Origin: Sagittula stellata E-37
GTDB lineage: Bacteria > Pseudomonadota > Alphaproteobacteria > Rhodobacterales > Rhodobacteraceae
Assembly (NCBI RefSeq): GCF_039724765.1
Contig: NZ_CP155729.1
Span: 1,116,001-1,180,000 of the forward strand
Length of the DNA: 64,000 bases
Direction: 5' to 3'
In this document: positions 43,573 through 53,333 of the stretch, piece by piece
How positions within the stretch are numbered: position 1 is the stretch's first letter
Layout: each line of letters begins with the position of its first letter
Translations under genes and position numbers: made by a program
The notes under the pieces: model-generated
Databases searched by the model: none
Seen by the model: only the letters and a program-made list of their open reading frames with translations
Told to the model about the DNA's origin: nothing

Positions 43573-44318
43573 GCGCGCGCCTCGTCCATCAGGCGGCGCA
43601 TCTCGGCGATGGCCGGTTTCAGGCCGAGGAAGATCGCCTCGCCGATCAGGAAGTGTCCGATGTTGAGTTCCATCACTTCCGGGAAGGCGGCGATGGGTTT
43701 CACCGTTTCGTAGGTCAGCCCGTGACCGGCGTGGACCTCCAGCCCCAGCGAATGGGCCAGGCCGGCCATCTCGCGCATGCGCTCCAGCTCGGCGTCGCGC
43801 TGGTCGAAGGCGCCCTCGGCGTGGAAGTCGCAGTAGGCGCCGGTGTGCAGCTCGATCACCTGCGCGCCGATCCGGTGGGCGGCCTCGATCTGGCGGCGGT
43901 CGGCGGCGATGAAGATCGACACGCGGCAGCCGGCCTCGCGCAAGGGCGCGATGAAATGCGCCAGCTTGTTCTCTTCGCGCGCCACTTCCAGCCCGCCCTC
44001 GGTTGTGCGCTCCTCGCGCTTTTCCGGGACGATGCAGACCGCGTGCGGCTTGTGACGCAGCGCGATGGCCTGCATTTCGGGGGTGGCGGCCATCTCGAAG
44101 TTGAGCGGCAGGGTCAGCGTGTCCATCAGCCGTTCGATGTCGCCGTCGGAGATGTGGCGGCGGTCTTCGCGCAGGTGGGCGGTGATGCCGTCGGCGCCCG
44201 CCTCCTCTGCCAGTTGAGCGGCGCGGATCGGGTCCGGGTAGGCGGAGCCGCGTGCGTTGCGGACGGTGGCGACGTGGTCGATGTTCACGCCAAGGCGCAG
44301 TTCGCCGGTGGGGGTCAT
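43569..44318 (-). CDS. pdxJ: Pyridoxine 5'-phosphate synthase
   Basis: A 249-residue PdxJ TIM barrel. Diagnostic blocks are [34 protein letters not shown] and [12 protein letters not shown], then the C-terminal [16 protein letters not shown]. It condenses 1-deoxy-D-xylulose 5-phosphate with 3-amino-2-oxopropyl phosphate to PNP. It heads the run pdxJ-deaminase-unknown-acpS on the minus strand. Confidence 0.96.
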   Translation of the reverse strand: MTPTGELRLGVNIDHVATVRNARGSAYPDPIRAAQLAEEAGADGITAHLREDRRHISDGDIERLMDTLTLPLNFEMAATPEMQAIALRHKPHAVCIVPEKREERTTEGGLEVAREENKLAHFIAPLREAGCRVSIFIAADRRQIEAAHRIGAQVIELHTGAYCDFHAEGAFDQRDAELERMREMAGLAHSLGLEVHAGHGLTYETVKPIAAFPEVMELNIGHFLIGEAIFLGLKPAIAEMRRLMDEARA

Positions 44319-44499
44319 GGGAGCCTCCGGAGTGGAATTTGATCAAACACTAGGGGTCCCTGCGGGAAATGCAACGCGGTTTACGGGCGCGCGGCTTGGC
44401 GGAAGGTCGCGCAGAGGGGCGGGGCCCGAAGCAGCGGCGTTTGCCGGAGGGGCCGGGGCTGATAAATCTGGCGGAGAGGATAGCGAGCAGGAGACCGGA

Positions 44500-45138
44500 A
44501 TGACGCAGAGACGTCTTGCAGGGACTTTCATCGGGCTGGCGATGATGGCGGCGCTGCCGTCGCTGGCATGGGCGGAGGGCGTCTGCGCCAACAAGCCGTC
44601 GAAACTGGCAGGCGCGGCGGCCGAGCGGGCCGGTACGGTACTGAGCGGTGCGGGCGATGTGGCCAAGAGCGGCGCCAAGGCCGCCGGGAACTACATGCTG
44701 ATGCACCCGGGCCAGAGCGTGAAGCTGGTGACCGGCGCCGCCGGAACCGTGTCGAGCGCCACGACGGCGGCGGGCGGTGTCGGCGGGCTTGCGGCCTCTG
44801 TCACGGCGGTGGTGACGGCGCCGGTGACGCTGGTGGTGGGCGCGGTCGCCTTTGCCGCCGTCGGCAGCTACGAAGGGCTGTGCTATTTCCAGGTGGAGCG
44901 GGTGACGGACCCGGACGAGGTCCGCGCGATCATCGACAGCATCACCGAGACCGACCCTCTGGTCTGGACGCGCAACACCAACAAGGGGCCGGTGATGGTG
45001 CTGGCCGGGCCAGACGGCGAGCAGGTCTATCCGATCCGCAAGCTCTATATCGCGGACGGGATGCTGAAGGTGCGGGACTGGGGGCTGAACTCCACCCTCG
45101 GGCCGGTGGCCTATGTCCAGCCGGAAGAGGAAGAGTAG
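44500..45138 (+). CDS. Exported Ala/Gly-rich protein of unknown function
   Basis: A 212-residue protein with a Sec signal (RRLAGTFIGLAMMAALPSLAWAEG). A glycine/alanine-rich, partly hydrophobic middle (about 45-130, including AASVTAVVTAPVTLVVGAVAF) is followed by a polar C-terminal domain (VERVTDPDEVRAIIDSITET) ending in Glu residues. The middle could insert in a membrane. No family is recognised. It is a plus-strand insertion between pdxJ and DUF2062, which normally lie close together. The start is ATG 44500 with GGAG upstream. Confidence 0.7.
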   Translation: MTQRRLAGTFIGLAMMAALPSLAWAEGVCANKPSKLAGAAAERAGTVLSGAGDVAKSGAKAAGNYMLMHPGQSVKLVTGAAGTVSSATTAAGGVGGLAASVTAVVTAPVTLVVGAVAFAAVGSYEGLCYFQVERVTDPDEVRAIIDSITETDPLVWTRNTNKGPVMVLAGPDGEQVYPIRKLYIADGMLKVRDWGLNSTLGPVAYVQPEEEE

Positions 45139-45308
45139 GCGCCTTGCGGCGATGACCGCGGGCCGGGGGCGGGACTGTTGCCTTCGGCAAGTGCGCCCGC
45201 CCGCCAACCCGTCATCGGCGCTGCTGATTTGCGGGGCGCCGCCGGCCGGTTGGATGCAAATCATTGAACAGCATTTTGAAATGTCGGCGGCTGGTCCGCC
45301 GTTGGCCG

Positions 45309-45950
45309 TCAGGGAGAGCGGCCTTCGGCCTTGCGCTTCTTCAGTTCGGCGAGCTTGGCCTTGATGACCCCCTTGCGGCGGTTCTGGAAGGCGGTGATCA
45401 GCGGCAGCGACACGTAGTAGGCGATGGTGCCCGCGACGATCCCGGGGATGATTCCGCCGATCATGTAGGGATAGAACACCTCGTTGTAGAAGATCTGCAG
45501 GTGCGACCAGTCCGCGGTGTCGGGCGTGAAGATGGCGTAGAAGTTGTCCCAGAGGTCCTGTCCGGCCTTCACGAACTTGCGGCCGAGGCTGCCGTCGTGG
45601 TGGTCGGGGTGGCCGCTCAGGCCCAGCAGCCAATAGCCCGTCTTCATCGCGATGACGCCGATCGGCACGTAGGTCAGGGGGTTGCCGAAGAAGGTCGACA
45701 GAAGCGCGGCGAGGATGTTGCCGCGCATGATCCAGGCCAGCGTCGCCGCCACAACGAAATGCAGCCCGTAGAATGGCGTGAAGGTGGTGAACACCCCGGC
45801 AAAGATACCGCGTGCGATCCTGTGCGGCGGGTCCGGCAGGCGATTCAGGCGCAGCCGGACATAACGCGCGGCACGACCCCAGCCGCCTTTGGGCCAGAGC
45901 GCTTCAGTCACGATCCGCCAGATCGGACGCCTGTCGCGTCGCTTGAACAC
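45309..45950 (-). CDS. DUF2062 domain membrane protein
   Basis: A 213-residue protein with about three to four membrane segments. The DUF2062 core is PHRIARGIFAGVFTTFTPFY and NILAALLSTFFGNPLTYVPIG. The C-terminus is basic (KAKLAELKKRKAEGRSP). The function is unknown; the family often sits beside spoT/rsh in alphaproteobacteria. Here it starts 16 bases after the spoT/rsh stop, in the same operon. Confidence 0.88.
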   Translation of the reverse strand: MFKRRDRRPIWRIVTEALWPKGGWGRAARYVRLRLNRLPDPPHRIARGIFAGVFTTFTPFYGLHFVVAATLAWIMRGNILAALLSTFFGNPLTYVPIGVIAMKTGYWLLGLSGHPDHHDGSLGRKFVKAGQDLWDNFYAIFTPDTADWSHLQIFYNEVFYPYMIGGIIPGIVAGTIAYYVSLPLITAFQNRRKGVIKAKLAELKKRKAEGRSP

Positions 45951-45966
45951 GTGCCGCTGCCTCGCT

Positions 45967-48105
45967 CTATTCTGCCGCTTCCGGCGCCGCCTCCAGCCCG
46001 GGATCGCGCCGGCGCGCTACCGAGGCGACCATGCTCTCTGCCTCCAGAGCGGAGACGACGGAATGCAGGTGCTCGGCATCGCGCAGATCGATATCCATCA
46101 TGATGCGGTAAAAATCGGGTTTCCTGTCAAGGAAGGTCATGTCCGAGATATTGGCCTTCCGCTCTCCGATCAATGTGCAAATCCGACCAAGTGCACCTGT
46201 GTCATTTCCGAGCACCATCTCAAGCGAGACGGTGTAGACCGCAGGGTGGATACCGTCCGCCCAGTGCAGGTCGAGCCAGCGCGAGGGCTGATCCTCGTAG
46301 GCGGCCATCGCGGCGCAGTCGATGGCGTGCACCGCCACCCCCTTGCCGCGGTGGGCGAGACCGACGATGCGTTCGCCCGGCAGGGGCTGGCAGCAGGGCG
46401 CGCGTTCGAACCCCTGGCCGTGTTCCAGGCCGACGACCGCGCGGCGCGTGTCGACCTCCACGTCCCGGACGACGGCGAGGTTGGGATAGATCGCCTCGAC
46501 CACCTCGCGGGTGGTCAGTTCGGCACTGCCGAGGCGGGCCAGCAGGGTTTCGGTGTCTTCCAGCCGCAGCGTCCTTGCCGCCTTTTCCAGCGCCTTGTCG
46601 GTGGCCTTCTTGCCATGGTTCTCGAAGGCGGCGCGGGCCAGTTCCAGGCCAAGCCGTGCAAAGCGTTCCTTGTTCGCTTCGCGCAGGGCGCGGCGGATCG
46701 CGGTCTTGGCCTTGCCGGTCGTCGCGATGTCGAGCCAGGTGGCCTGCGGGGCCTGCCCCTCGGCGGTGATGATCTCGACCGACTGGCCGTTTTTCAGCCG
46801 GGTCCAGAGCGGCACGCGGATGCCGTCGACCTTCGCGCCCACGCATTTCGACCCGATGCGGGTGTGGATCTGATAGGCGTAGTCCAGCGGCGTCGCGCCC
46901 TTCGGCAGCTTGACCACGTCGCCCTTGGGCGTGAAGCAGAACACCTTGTCGGAGTACATCTCCAGCTTCACCGCCTCCATGAAGGCGTCGTGGTCCTCCT
47001 CCGAATCGAACTGTTCGGTGACCGAGGCGATCCACTTGGCGGGATCGACGGCAAAGCGGTTCTCGGCAGGGGCACCGTCGCGGTAGGACCAGTGCGCGGC
47101 CACGCCGGTTTCGGCGACCTCGTGCATCTCGCGTGTGCGGATCTGCACTTCGACGCGCTTGCCGTCGCGGCCCGAAACGGTGGTGTGGATCGACCGGTAG
47201 CCGTTCGATTTCGGCTGGCTGATGTAATCCTTGAACCGGCCCGGCACGGCGCGCCAGCGCTGGTGGATTGCGCCGAGCGTGGCGTAACAGTCCGCCTCGG
47301 ATTGGGTGATGATGCGGAAGCCGTAGATGTCCGACAGGCGGGAGAAGCCGATCTTCTTCTCCTGCATCTTGCGCCAGATGGAGTAGGGCTTTTTCGCGCG
47401 GCCGAAGACCTCGGCGTCGACACCGGCCTTTTCCAGTTCGTGCCGCATGTCCGACGTGATCCGGTGGATCACGTCGCCGGTTTCCTTCTGAAGCGTGATG
47501 AAGCGGCGGATGATCGATTCGCGCCCCTGCGGATTGAGCACGCGGAAGGCGAGATCCTCTAGCTCCTCGCGCATGGACTGCATCCCCATGCGCCCGGCGA
47601 GCGGCGCGAAGATATCCATCGTCTCGCGCGCCTTCTGCTGCTGCTTCTCCGGCTTCATCGCCTTGATGGTGCGCATGTTGTGCAGCCGGTCGGCGAGCTT
47701 CACCAGGATGACGCGCAGGTCCTTGGACATCGCCATGAACAGCTTGCGGAAGTTCTCGGCCTGCTTGGTCTCGGAGCTGGAGAGCTGCAGGTTGGTCAGC
47801 TTGGTGACGCCATCCACCAGTTCCGCGACCTCGTGACCGAAGTTCTGCTCCACCTCGGTATAGGTGGAGCGGGTGTCCTCGATCGTGTCGTGCAGCAGGG
47901 CGGTGATGATCGTCGCATCGTCGAGCTGCTGTTCCGTCAGGATGGCGGCCACGGCGACGGGGTGGGTGAAATAGGGTTCACCCGACTTGCGGAACTGACC
48001 GTCGTGCATCTGGCGGCCATATTCATAGGCCGCCGTGATCAGTTTCTCGTTGGTTTTCGGATTGTAGTTGCGGACGAGGGCAACAAGATCCTCAGCAGCG
48101 ATCAT
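45967..48105 (-). CDS. spoT: Bifunctional (p)ppGpp synthetase/hydrolase
   Basis: A 712-residue long RSH enzyme. The N-terminal HD hydrolase is intact (H48, H72-D73 in LLHDTIEDT). The synthetase domain follows (GYRSIHTTV block), then TGS (VFCFTPKGDVVKLPKGATPLDYAY), a helical region and a C-terminal ACT domain (GRICTLIGERKANISDMTFL). It makes and degrades the stringent alarmone. As the sole long RSH in most alphaproteobacteria it is often called rsh. rpoZ lies 30 bases upstream and DUF2062 16 bases downstream, all on one strand. Confidence 0.96.
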   Translation of the reverse strand: MIAAEDLVALVRNYNPKTNEKLITAAYEYGRQMHDGQFRKSGEPYFTHPVAVAAILTEQQLDDATIITALLHDTIEDTRSTYTEVEQNFGHEVAELVDGVTKLTNLQLSSSETKQAENFRKLFMAMSKDLRVILVKLADRLHNMRTIKAMKPEKQQQKARETMDIFAPLAGRMGMQSMREELEDLAFRVLNPQGRESIIRRFITLQKETGDVIHRITSDMRHELEKAGVDAEVFGRAKKPYSIWRKMQEKKIGFSRLSDIYGFRIITQSEADCYATLGAIHQRWRAVPGRFKDYISQPKSNGYRSIHTTVSGRDGKRVEVQIRTREMHEVAETGVAAHWSYRDGAPAENRFAVDPAKWIASVTEQFDSEEDHDAFMEAVKLEMYSDKVFCFTPKGDVVKLPKGATPLDYAYQIHTRIGSKCVGAKVDGIRVPLWTRLKNGQSVEIITAEGQAPQATWLDIATTGKAKTAIRRALREANKERFARLGLELARAAFENHGKKATDKALEKAARTLRLEDTETLLARLGSAELTTREVVEAIYPNLAVVRDVEVDTRRAVVGLEHGQGFERAPCCQPLPGERIVGLAHRGKGVAVHAIDCAAMAAYEDQPSRWLDLHWADGIHPAVYTVSLEMVLGNDTGALGRICTLIGERKANISDMTFLDRKPDFYRIMMDIDLRDAEHLHSVVSALEAESMVASVARRRDPGLEAAPEAAE

Positions 48106-48135
48106 GTTGCTCCACCCCGACCCAACAGGTCCCGC

Positions 48136-48489
48136 TCAGCTTTGGCCCTGCGCTTCCATGAGCGCACGCAGAAGCTTCTCTTCGGACATGTCGTCTTCCT
48201 GCGGCTTGTCCTGTTCGGCACCCATGAGCAACGCCATGGCGTCGTCTTCGGGTTCGTCGACTTCGATCTGGGTCTGGTTCGACTCGATCAGGCGCTCGCG
48301 CAGTTCGTCGGCGGACTGGGTTTCCTCCGCGATTTCGCGCAGGGCGACCACGGGGTTCTTGTCGTTGTCGCGGTCCACGGTGATGGCCGCACCGGCGGAC
48401 ACCTCACGTGCGCGATGCGCGGCGAGCATCACCAGTTCGAACCGGTTGGGTACTTTGTCAACGCAATCTTCTACCGTCACGCGGGCCAT
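48136..48489 (-). CDS. rpoZ: RNA polymerase omega subunit
   Basis: A 117-residue omega subunit. [20 protein letters not shown] at the start is diagnostic; the conserved core covers about 75 residues and the C-terminal tail is acidic ([20 protein letters not shown]). Omega binds the beta-prime subunit and takes part in the ppGpp response. It precedes spoT/rsh, the classic arrangement. Confidence 0.96.
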   Translation of the reverse strand: MARVTVEDCVDKVPNRFELVMLAAHRAREVSAGAAITVDRDNDKNPVVALREIAEETQSADELRERLIESNQTQIEVDEPEDDAMALLMGAEQDKPQEDDMSEEKLLRALMEAQGQS

Positions 48490-48569
48490 CTGAACGCTCC
48501 AATCCTGTGGTGGATTCCTGAGAAACCACGGTTTAACGCGGCAATGCCGGATTTACAAGCGGCGTCAAG

Positions 48570-49133
48570 TCACAATGGCAACACCTCTTGCCGCATGTCG
48601 TCCGGCAGCGCATCCGTCATCGCGGCGACGGTCGTGCCCAGCACCGGGTGGCGCCAGCCGGCAGCCACGTCGCGCAGCGGGACCAACACGAAGGCGCGTT
48701 CGTGAAGCCGGGGGTGCGGCAGGACAAGCCGGTCCGGCGCGCGGCGTTTCTGGTCTTCGAGCGGCAGGGCGCGCCACGCGGCGTGGGTTTCGGCATCGGG
48801 CAGGACGGCGTCCCCCGCCGCGATCAGGTCGAGGTCGAGCGTCCGGCTGCCCCAGCGCTGCACCCGGGCACGGCCAAAGTCGGCCTCGATCGCGTGGAGC
48901 CGGGCCAGCACATCGGCCGCCCCGGCGCCGCTCAGGGCGACGGCGGCGCAGGCGTTCACGTAGTCGGGACCGGCCCCGGCGGGAAAGCACGGCGTCGCGA
49001 AAAACCGGCTGACGCGGCGAAGCCGGAAGCCCGCGTCCTTGATGGCCCTGAGCGCCGCTTTCACGGTTTCCGCAGGGGCACCGAATTCGGATCCGAGGTT
49101 CGACCCCAATGCAATCAAGTATTCTTGTCCCAT
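48570..49133 (-). CDS. folK: 2-amino-4-hydroxy-6-hydroxymethyldihydropteridine pyrophosphokinase
   Basis: A 187-residue HPPK. The motifs IALGSNLG and WGSRTLDLDLI (the ATP/Mg-binding Asp pair) and LPHPRLHERAFVL are intact. It transfers pyrophosphate from ATP to the pterin precursor of folate. It precedes rpoZ by 80 bases on the same strand and is divergent from the NYN-domain gene. Confidence 0.95.
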   Translation of the reverse strand: MGQEYLIALGSNLGSEFGAPAETVKAALRAIKDAGFRLRRVSRFFATPCFPAGAGPDYVNACAAVALSGAGAADVLARLHAIEADFGRARVQRWGSRTLDLDLIAAGDAVLPDAETHAAWRALPLEDQKRRAPDRLVLPHPRLHERAFVLVPLRDVAAGWRHPVLGTTVAAMTDALPDDMRQEVLPL

Positions 49134-49277
49134 ATTGATCGCCGTTCTATCCTAATGATGTCTTTTGCGCGCTTGATATACGTGCTGAAAGCATTAACCT
49201 TCTCTCCCAGGCTCGCCCGTTTCCAAACCACTCACACTCACGGACGTCGGCGGGCACATTGAATGAAAGGACATTTG

Positions 49278-49850
49278 ATGTTTTACAAGGACGAACGGCT
49301 TGCGCTGTTCATAGACGGCTCGAATCTCTACGCGGCTGCAAAGGCTCTCGGTTTCGATATCGACTACAAGCTGCTCCGGCAGGAATTCGCGCGTCGCGGC
49401 AAGATGGTGCGTGCGTTCTACTATACGGCACTGCTCGAAAACGACGAGTATTCGCCGATCCGCCCGCTGGTCGACTGGCTCCATTACAACGGCTTCACCA
49501 TGGTGACGAAGCCCGCGAAAGAGTACACCGACAGTCAGGGCCGCCGTAAGGTGAAGGGCAACATGGATATCGAGCTGACGGTCGATGCCATGGAACTGGC
49601 GCCGCGCGTCGATCATATCGTGCTGTTCTCCGGCGACGGTGACTTCCGCCCGCTGGTCGAATCGCTTCAGCGTCAGGGGGTGCGGGTCTCGGTCGTGTCG
49701 ACCATCCGCAGCCAGCCGCCGATGATCGCCGACGAACTGCGCCGCCAGGCCGACAACTTCATCGAGCTGGACGAACTGCGGGAGGTCATCGGCCGCCCGC
49801 CGCGCGAGCAGCAGGTGGAACGCAACTTCGAGGTCGCCTCGTCCAAGTGA
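49278..49850 (+). CDS. NYN-domain (LabA/DUF88) putative ribonuclease
   Basis: A 190-residue protein of the NYN/LabA family (PIN-like fold). Metal-binding acidic residues are seen at D13 (LFIDGSNLY), in GNMDIELTVDAME, and in LFSGDGDFRPLV. The family includes RNases and LabA-type regulators. The start is ATG 49278 because AAAGGA lies seven bases upstream; the ATG at 49263 lies before this Shine-Dalgarno and is rejected. Upstream sequence to folK (144 bases) is AT-richer and probably holds both promoters. The C-terminus after residue ~165 is polar and variable. Confidence 0.88.
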   Translation: MFYKDERLALFIDGSNLYAAAKALGFDIDYKLLRQEFARRGKMVRAFYYTALLENDEYSPIRPLVDWLHYNGFTMVTKPAKEYTDSQGRRKVKGNMDIELTVDAMELAPRVDHIVLFSGDGDFRPLVESLQRQGVRVSVVSTIRSQPPMIADELRRQADNFIELDELREVIGRPPREQQVERNFEVASSK

Positions 49851-49917
49851 CGGGGCATCCGTCCGTCGGGCGCTGTGGGGATGGCGCCGGACCGGATGGG
49901 GCACGACCTTTGAAAAG

Positions 49918-50367
49918 ATGACGGGATTGGCCGCCACATTCGTCGCAATGGGCGGCCTTTTCCTTGCCGCCTTCGGGGCGGCGACGGTGCTGCCGTTCCA
50001 GTCGGAACTGGTCTTTGCCGCGATGCAGGCAAAGGGCATCTGGCCGGTGTGGCTGCTGATCGTTGTGGCCTCGGTCGGGAACACGCTGGGATCGGTGGTG
50101 AACTACGCCATGGGCCGCGCGGCGGAGCGGTTCCGCGGATCGCGCTGGTTCCCGGCGTCGGAAGCGCAGCTTGAGCGGGCGCAACACTGGTACGCACGCT
50201 GGGGGGTGTGGACGCTGCTGCTGTCCTGGGCGCCGCTGGGCGATGCCATCACGCTGGTCGCCGGTGTCATGCGCACGCCGCTGTGGCTGTTCGTGGCGCT
50301 GGTCGGCTTTGCCAAGACGGTGCGCTATATCCTGTTCGCCTGGGCGGCGGCGGGGATCATCGGTTAG
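49918..50367 (+). CDS. YqaA-family (DedA-like) membrane protein
   Basis: A 149-residue inner-membrane protein with about four helices and the SNARE-associated/VTT-type block (GNTLGSVVNYAMGRAAERF). The sequence WVRWGVWTLLLSWAPLGDAI-like segment (YARWGVWTLLLSWAPLGDA) matches the re-entrant loop region of DedA relatives. Such proteins are thought to move lipids such as undecaprenyl phosphate; the role here is inferred. Its 3' end overlaps the convergent GT41 gene by four bases. Confidence 0.85.
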   Translation: MTGLAATFVAMGGLFLAAFGAATVLPFQSELVFAAMQAKGIWPVWLLIVVASVGNTLGSVVNYAMGRAAERFRGSRWFPASEAQLERAQHWYARWGVWTLLLSWAPLGDAITLVAGVMRTPLWLFVALVGFAKTVRYILFAWAAAGIIG

Positions 50368-52031
50368 GCCGGGTCCGTCCGCTGTGCCATCAGCCGGTCG
50401 AAGAGCGCCTCCATCGACTGGGCCATCCGCTTGCCGTCGCAGACCGGCGCGTCCTTCAGGGCGTCGCGCATGCCGTGGCGCATCTCTTTCAGGCGGGCGG
50501 GCGTTTCGGGGTCGTTGCCCATGCGGATCGCCATGTCGATCATCGCCTGCCGCGAGGGCGCGACGAAGTCCTTCAGGTGCGTGTAGCAGATCAGCGAGGC
50601 GGAGGTGCGCGATGCCCAGCGGTCGCCGTCGAAGGTCAGCACCGGCACGCCCTGCCAGATCGCTTCGACGGTGGTGGTGCCGCCGTTGTAGGGGAAGGCG
50701 TCCAGCGCGATATCCATCCGGTCGTAGTTCTTCAGGTAGTCGTAGTGCTCGGCTCCGCCGTCGAAGATCAGCCGGTCGGTGTCGATCCCGCGTTCGGCGA
50801 AGCGTTCGGTCAGCCAGACCCGGTTCTCGCCGCTTTCCAGCGCGCGGTTGGCGAGGAACAGCGTCGCGCCGGGCACGCCTTTCAGGATCTCGGACCAGGC
50901 GTCGATCACCGTGGGTGTCAGCTTGTACTGCACGCAGAGGCTGCCGAAGGTGATGTGGCCGTTTGTCAGGCAGGGCGGATCGACCACCGGGGGTGCCTTG
51001 TGGGCGACGGTGAAGGTCAGGTAGCTGGTGGGCAGGCGATACACGGTTTCGTTGAAGACCCCTTCTTCGCCGGGTTTGACCGACTGCTCGTCCCCGACGA
51101 TGCCGTGAAACCCGGGCAGGCCGGAGGGTGCGAAGTGGTTCTGCCACGCCAGGCAGATCGGGGCGACGGGCTGGGTGAAAGTGCCAAGCCGTTCGGGCGT
51201 GCTGTAGGCGTTGATGTCGATCAGGATGTCCAGTTCGGTCTTGCAGATCAGCTTGCCCAGTTGCGTGTTGTCGAGCTTGCCGGTGGCGTGGATCACGTCG
51301 GTTGGCTGCGGGTCGTAGCCGATCATTTCCGCCCCTTCCGCGCTGTCGGAAAACAGATGCACCTCCACCTTCGAACGGTCGTGGTTGTTGATCAGCGCCC
51401 AGGTCGGCCGCATGTAGTTCGGCTTTTCCAGCCAGGAGGACACGTAGCCCACGCGCAGCGGCCCGTCGGTGCGGGGGCGGGGCTTCGGCGCGCGCTTCAT
51501 CCGGTTGGCGAGCGGCGACCTTGCCAGCACCGCGGCAAAGTCCCGGCGCGCGGCAAGGATGGTTTCGGGTGTGGCAGAGGGCGCGCCGGGGATCAGCGTG
51601 GCCACGGCGAACCAAGCGGCCAGGTTGCCGGTCTCCTGCGCGGCGCTGCTGTGCATGGCCACGGCGCCGTCGACGTCGCCCAGCTTGAACAGCGCGCGGC
51701 CCATCATGTGGCGGACCTCCGGCGCTTCCTCCAGCGCCAGGCTTTGTGCGAAACAGGCGATGGCCTGGGCGTATTCCTGCTGCCGGTCCATCGCCGCGCC
51801 GATCCGCGCCCATGTGGGCGCCGAGACATTCCCGAGCGAGATCCGCGTGTTGTACGTGGCGAAGCCGTCGAGGATGCGGCCCCCGGCGATCTGCGCCTCG
51901 GCCAGTTCCTCAAGCGCGGCGCCGTCCAGCGGGTTGCGGCGGACCTTCTCCTTCAGGGCGGCGAACGGGTCCAGCGGGGCCGCGCCGCCAAAGCGGAGGA
52001 AATCGGTGAAATCGTCGCTGGAGGCGGTCAT
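50364..52031 (-). CDS. SPINDLY/OGT-type (GT41) glycosyltransferase with TPR repeats
   Basis: A 555-residue protein. Residues ~20-175 are TPR-like helices (ALEELAEAQIAGGRILDGFA, YAQAIACFAQSLALEEAPEV). The catalytic half resembles eukaryotic O-GlcNAc transferase and bacterial SPINDLY proteins: RVGYVSSW start of the first Rossmann fold, ITFGSLCVQYKLTP, and PYNGGTTTVEAIWQGVPVLTF in the nucleotide-sugar site. There is no signal peptide. It probably transfers a sugar from UDP-GlcNAc or a related donor to proteins such as flagellin or surface polymers, or to glycans. It stands alone and overlaps the convergent YqaA gene. Confidence 0.85.
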   Translation of the reverse strand: MTASSDDFTDFLRFGGAAPLDPFAALKEKVRRNPLDGAALEELAEAQIAGGRILDGFATYNTRISLGNVSAPTWARIGAAMDRQQEYAQAIACFAQSLALEEAPEVRHMMGRALFKLGDVDGAVAMHSSAAQETGNLAAWFAVATLIPGAPSATPETILAARRDFAAVLARSPLANRMKRAPKPRPRTDGPLRVGYVSSWLEKPNYMRPTWALINNHDRSKVEVHLFSDSAEGAEMIGYDPQPTDVIHATGKLDNTQLGKLICKTELDILIDINAYSTPERLGTFTQPVAPICLAWQNHFAPSGLPGFHGIVGDEQSVKPGEEGVFNETVYRLPTSYLTFTVAHKAPPVVDPPCLTNGHITFGSLCVQYKLTPTVIDAWSEILKGVPGATLFLANRALESGENRVWLTERFAERGIDTDRLIFDGGAEHYDYLKNYDRMDIALDAFPYNGGTTTVEAIWQGVPVLTFDGDRWASRTSASLICYTHLKDFVAPSRQAMIDMAIRMGNDPETPARLKEMRHGMRDALKDAPVCDGKRMAQSMEALFDRLMAQRTDPA

Positions 52032-52156
52032 GGCAATACTCTGTCTGTCAAAAAGGCGTTGCTGCCAGCCTGCTTGGTTAACGCAAGGGGATCAAGGTCC
52101 GGATTACTGGACGCGGGCGGTGCGACTGACTAGGTGAGGGGCAAGGAGACATGCGC

Positions 52157-53101
52157 ATGACCCCACTGACCCTTTACCTTGCCGCGCCGCGCGGTTTCTG
52201 TGCCGGCGTCGACCGGGCGATCAAGATCGTCGAGATGGCGCTCGAGAAATGGGGCGCGCCGGTCTACGTCCGCCACGAGATCGTGCACAACAAGTTCGTC
52301 GTCGACGACCTGCGCGCCAAGGGTGCCGTTTTCGTCGAAGAACTGGAGGAATGCCCGGACGACCGCCCGGTGATCTTCTCGGCCCATGGCGTGCCGAAGG
52401 CGGTCCCGGCCGAGGCGGCGCGGCGCGAGATGATCTATGTCGACGCGACCTGTCCGCTGGTGTCGAAGGTCCACATCGAGGCTGCCCGCCACGCGGAGAA
52501 CGGGCTTCAGATGATCATGATCGGCCATGCCGGCCATCCGGAGACCGTCGGCACCATGGGCCAGCTTCCGGCGGGCGAGGTGCTGCTGGTGGAGACGCCC
52601 GACGATGTGGCGCACGTCGAGGTCCGCGATCCGGAGAAGCTGGCCTTCGTCACCCAGACCACGCTGTCGGTCGACGACACCGCCGAGATCGTCGCGGCGC
52701 TGAAGGCGCGGTTCCCGGCCATCGTCGGGCCGCACAAGGAAGACATCTGCTATGCCACGACGAACCGGCAGGAATCGGTGAAGGCCATCGCGCCGAAGGT
52801 CGATGCGCTGCTGGTTGTGGGCGCGCCGAACTCCTCCAACTCGCGCAGGCTGGTGGAGGTCGCACGGAAGGCGGGCTGTTCCTACGCGCAACTCGTGCAG
52901 CGGGCTGCAGACATCGACTGGCGGGCGCTGGAGGGCATCGGCGCGGTGGGCATCACCGCCGGTGCGTCGGCCCCCGAAGTGCTGATCGAAGAGGTCATCG
53001 ACGCCTTCCGCGCGCGGTATGACGTGACGAAGGCGGTGGTCGAGACCGCGCAGGAGAACGTCGAGTTCAAGGTGCCCCGCGTGCTGCGCGTCCCGGCCTG
53101 A
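52157..53101 (+). CDS. ispH: 4-hydroxy-3-methylbut-2-enyl diphosphate reductase
   Basis: A 314-residue [4Fe-4S] enzyme of the MEP isoprenoid pathway. Cluster cysteines lie in [22 protein letters not shown] and [10 protein letters not shown]. The start ATG 52157 sits eight bases after AGGAG; the ATG at 52151 is only two bases from it and is less likely. The C-terminus [13 protein letters not shown] is normal. It reduces HMBPP to IPP and DMAPP. Confidence 0.94.
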   Translation: MTPLTLYLAAPRGFCAGVDRAIKIVEMALEKWGAPVYVRHEIVHNKFVVDDLRAKGAVFVEELEECPDDRPVIFSAHGVPKAVPAEAARREMIYVDATCPLVSKVHIEAARHAENGLQMIMIGHAGHPETVGTMGQLPAGEVLLVETPDDVAHVEVRDPEKLAFVTQTTLSVDDTAEIVAALKARFPAIVGPHKEDICYATTNRQESVKAIAPKVDALLVVGAPNSSNSRRLVEVARKAGCSYAQLVQRAADIDWRALEGIGAVGITAGASAPEVLIEEVIDAFRARYDVTKAVVETAQENVEFKVPRVLRVPA

Positions 53102-53141
53102 CAACGGGGGCCCGCATCGTCGCCGTAAACCATCCTGCGCC

Positions 53142-53333
53142 GTGCAACGTAAGTTGCCGGGCGGCGCGGAACTCGTGAAGCGGCTGGGGGCTAAAGGCTT
53201 CGACCCGGGCATGCCCGCCTTCGACGACATGCTGTCGGACGCGGAGATCTGGAACATCGTCACATACATCCACGACCAGTGGCCGGAAGAGATCCGCGCG
53301 TTGCAGGCGTCGCGCAATCCGCCGCACGAATAG
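53142..53333 (+). pseudogene. C-terminal fragment of a c-type cytochrome
   Basis: An open frame from a GTG at 53142 encodes 63 residues that match the C-terminal third of a Rhodobacteraceae monohaem cytochrome c (GFDPGMPAFDDMLSDAEIWN, then TYIHDQWPEEIRALQASRNP). The methionine ligand region GMPAF is kept, but there is no CxxCH haem motif, no signal peptide and no credible start. The upstream 40 bases in the same frame are unrelated. It is a deletion remnant between ispH and the DUF3429 gene. Confidence 0.75.
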
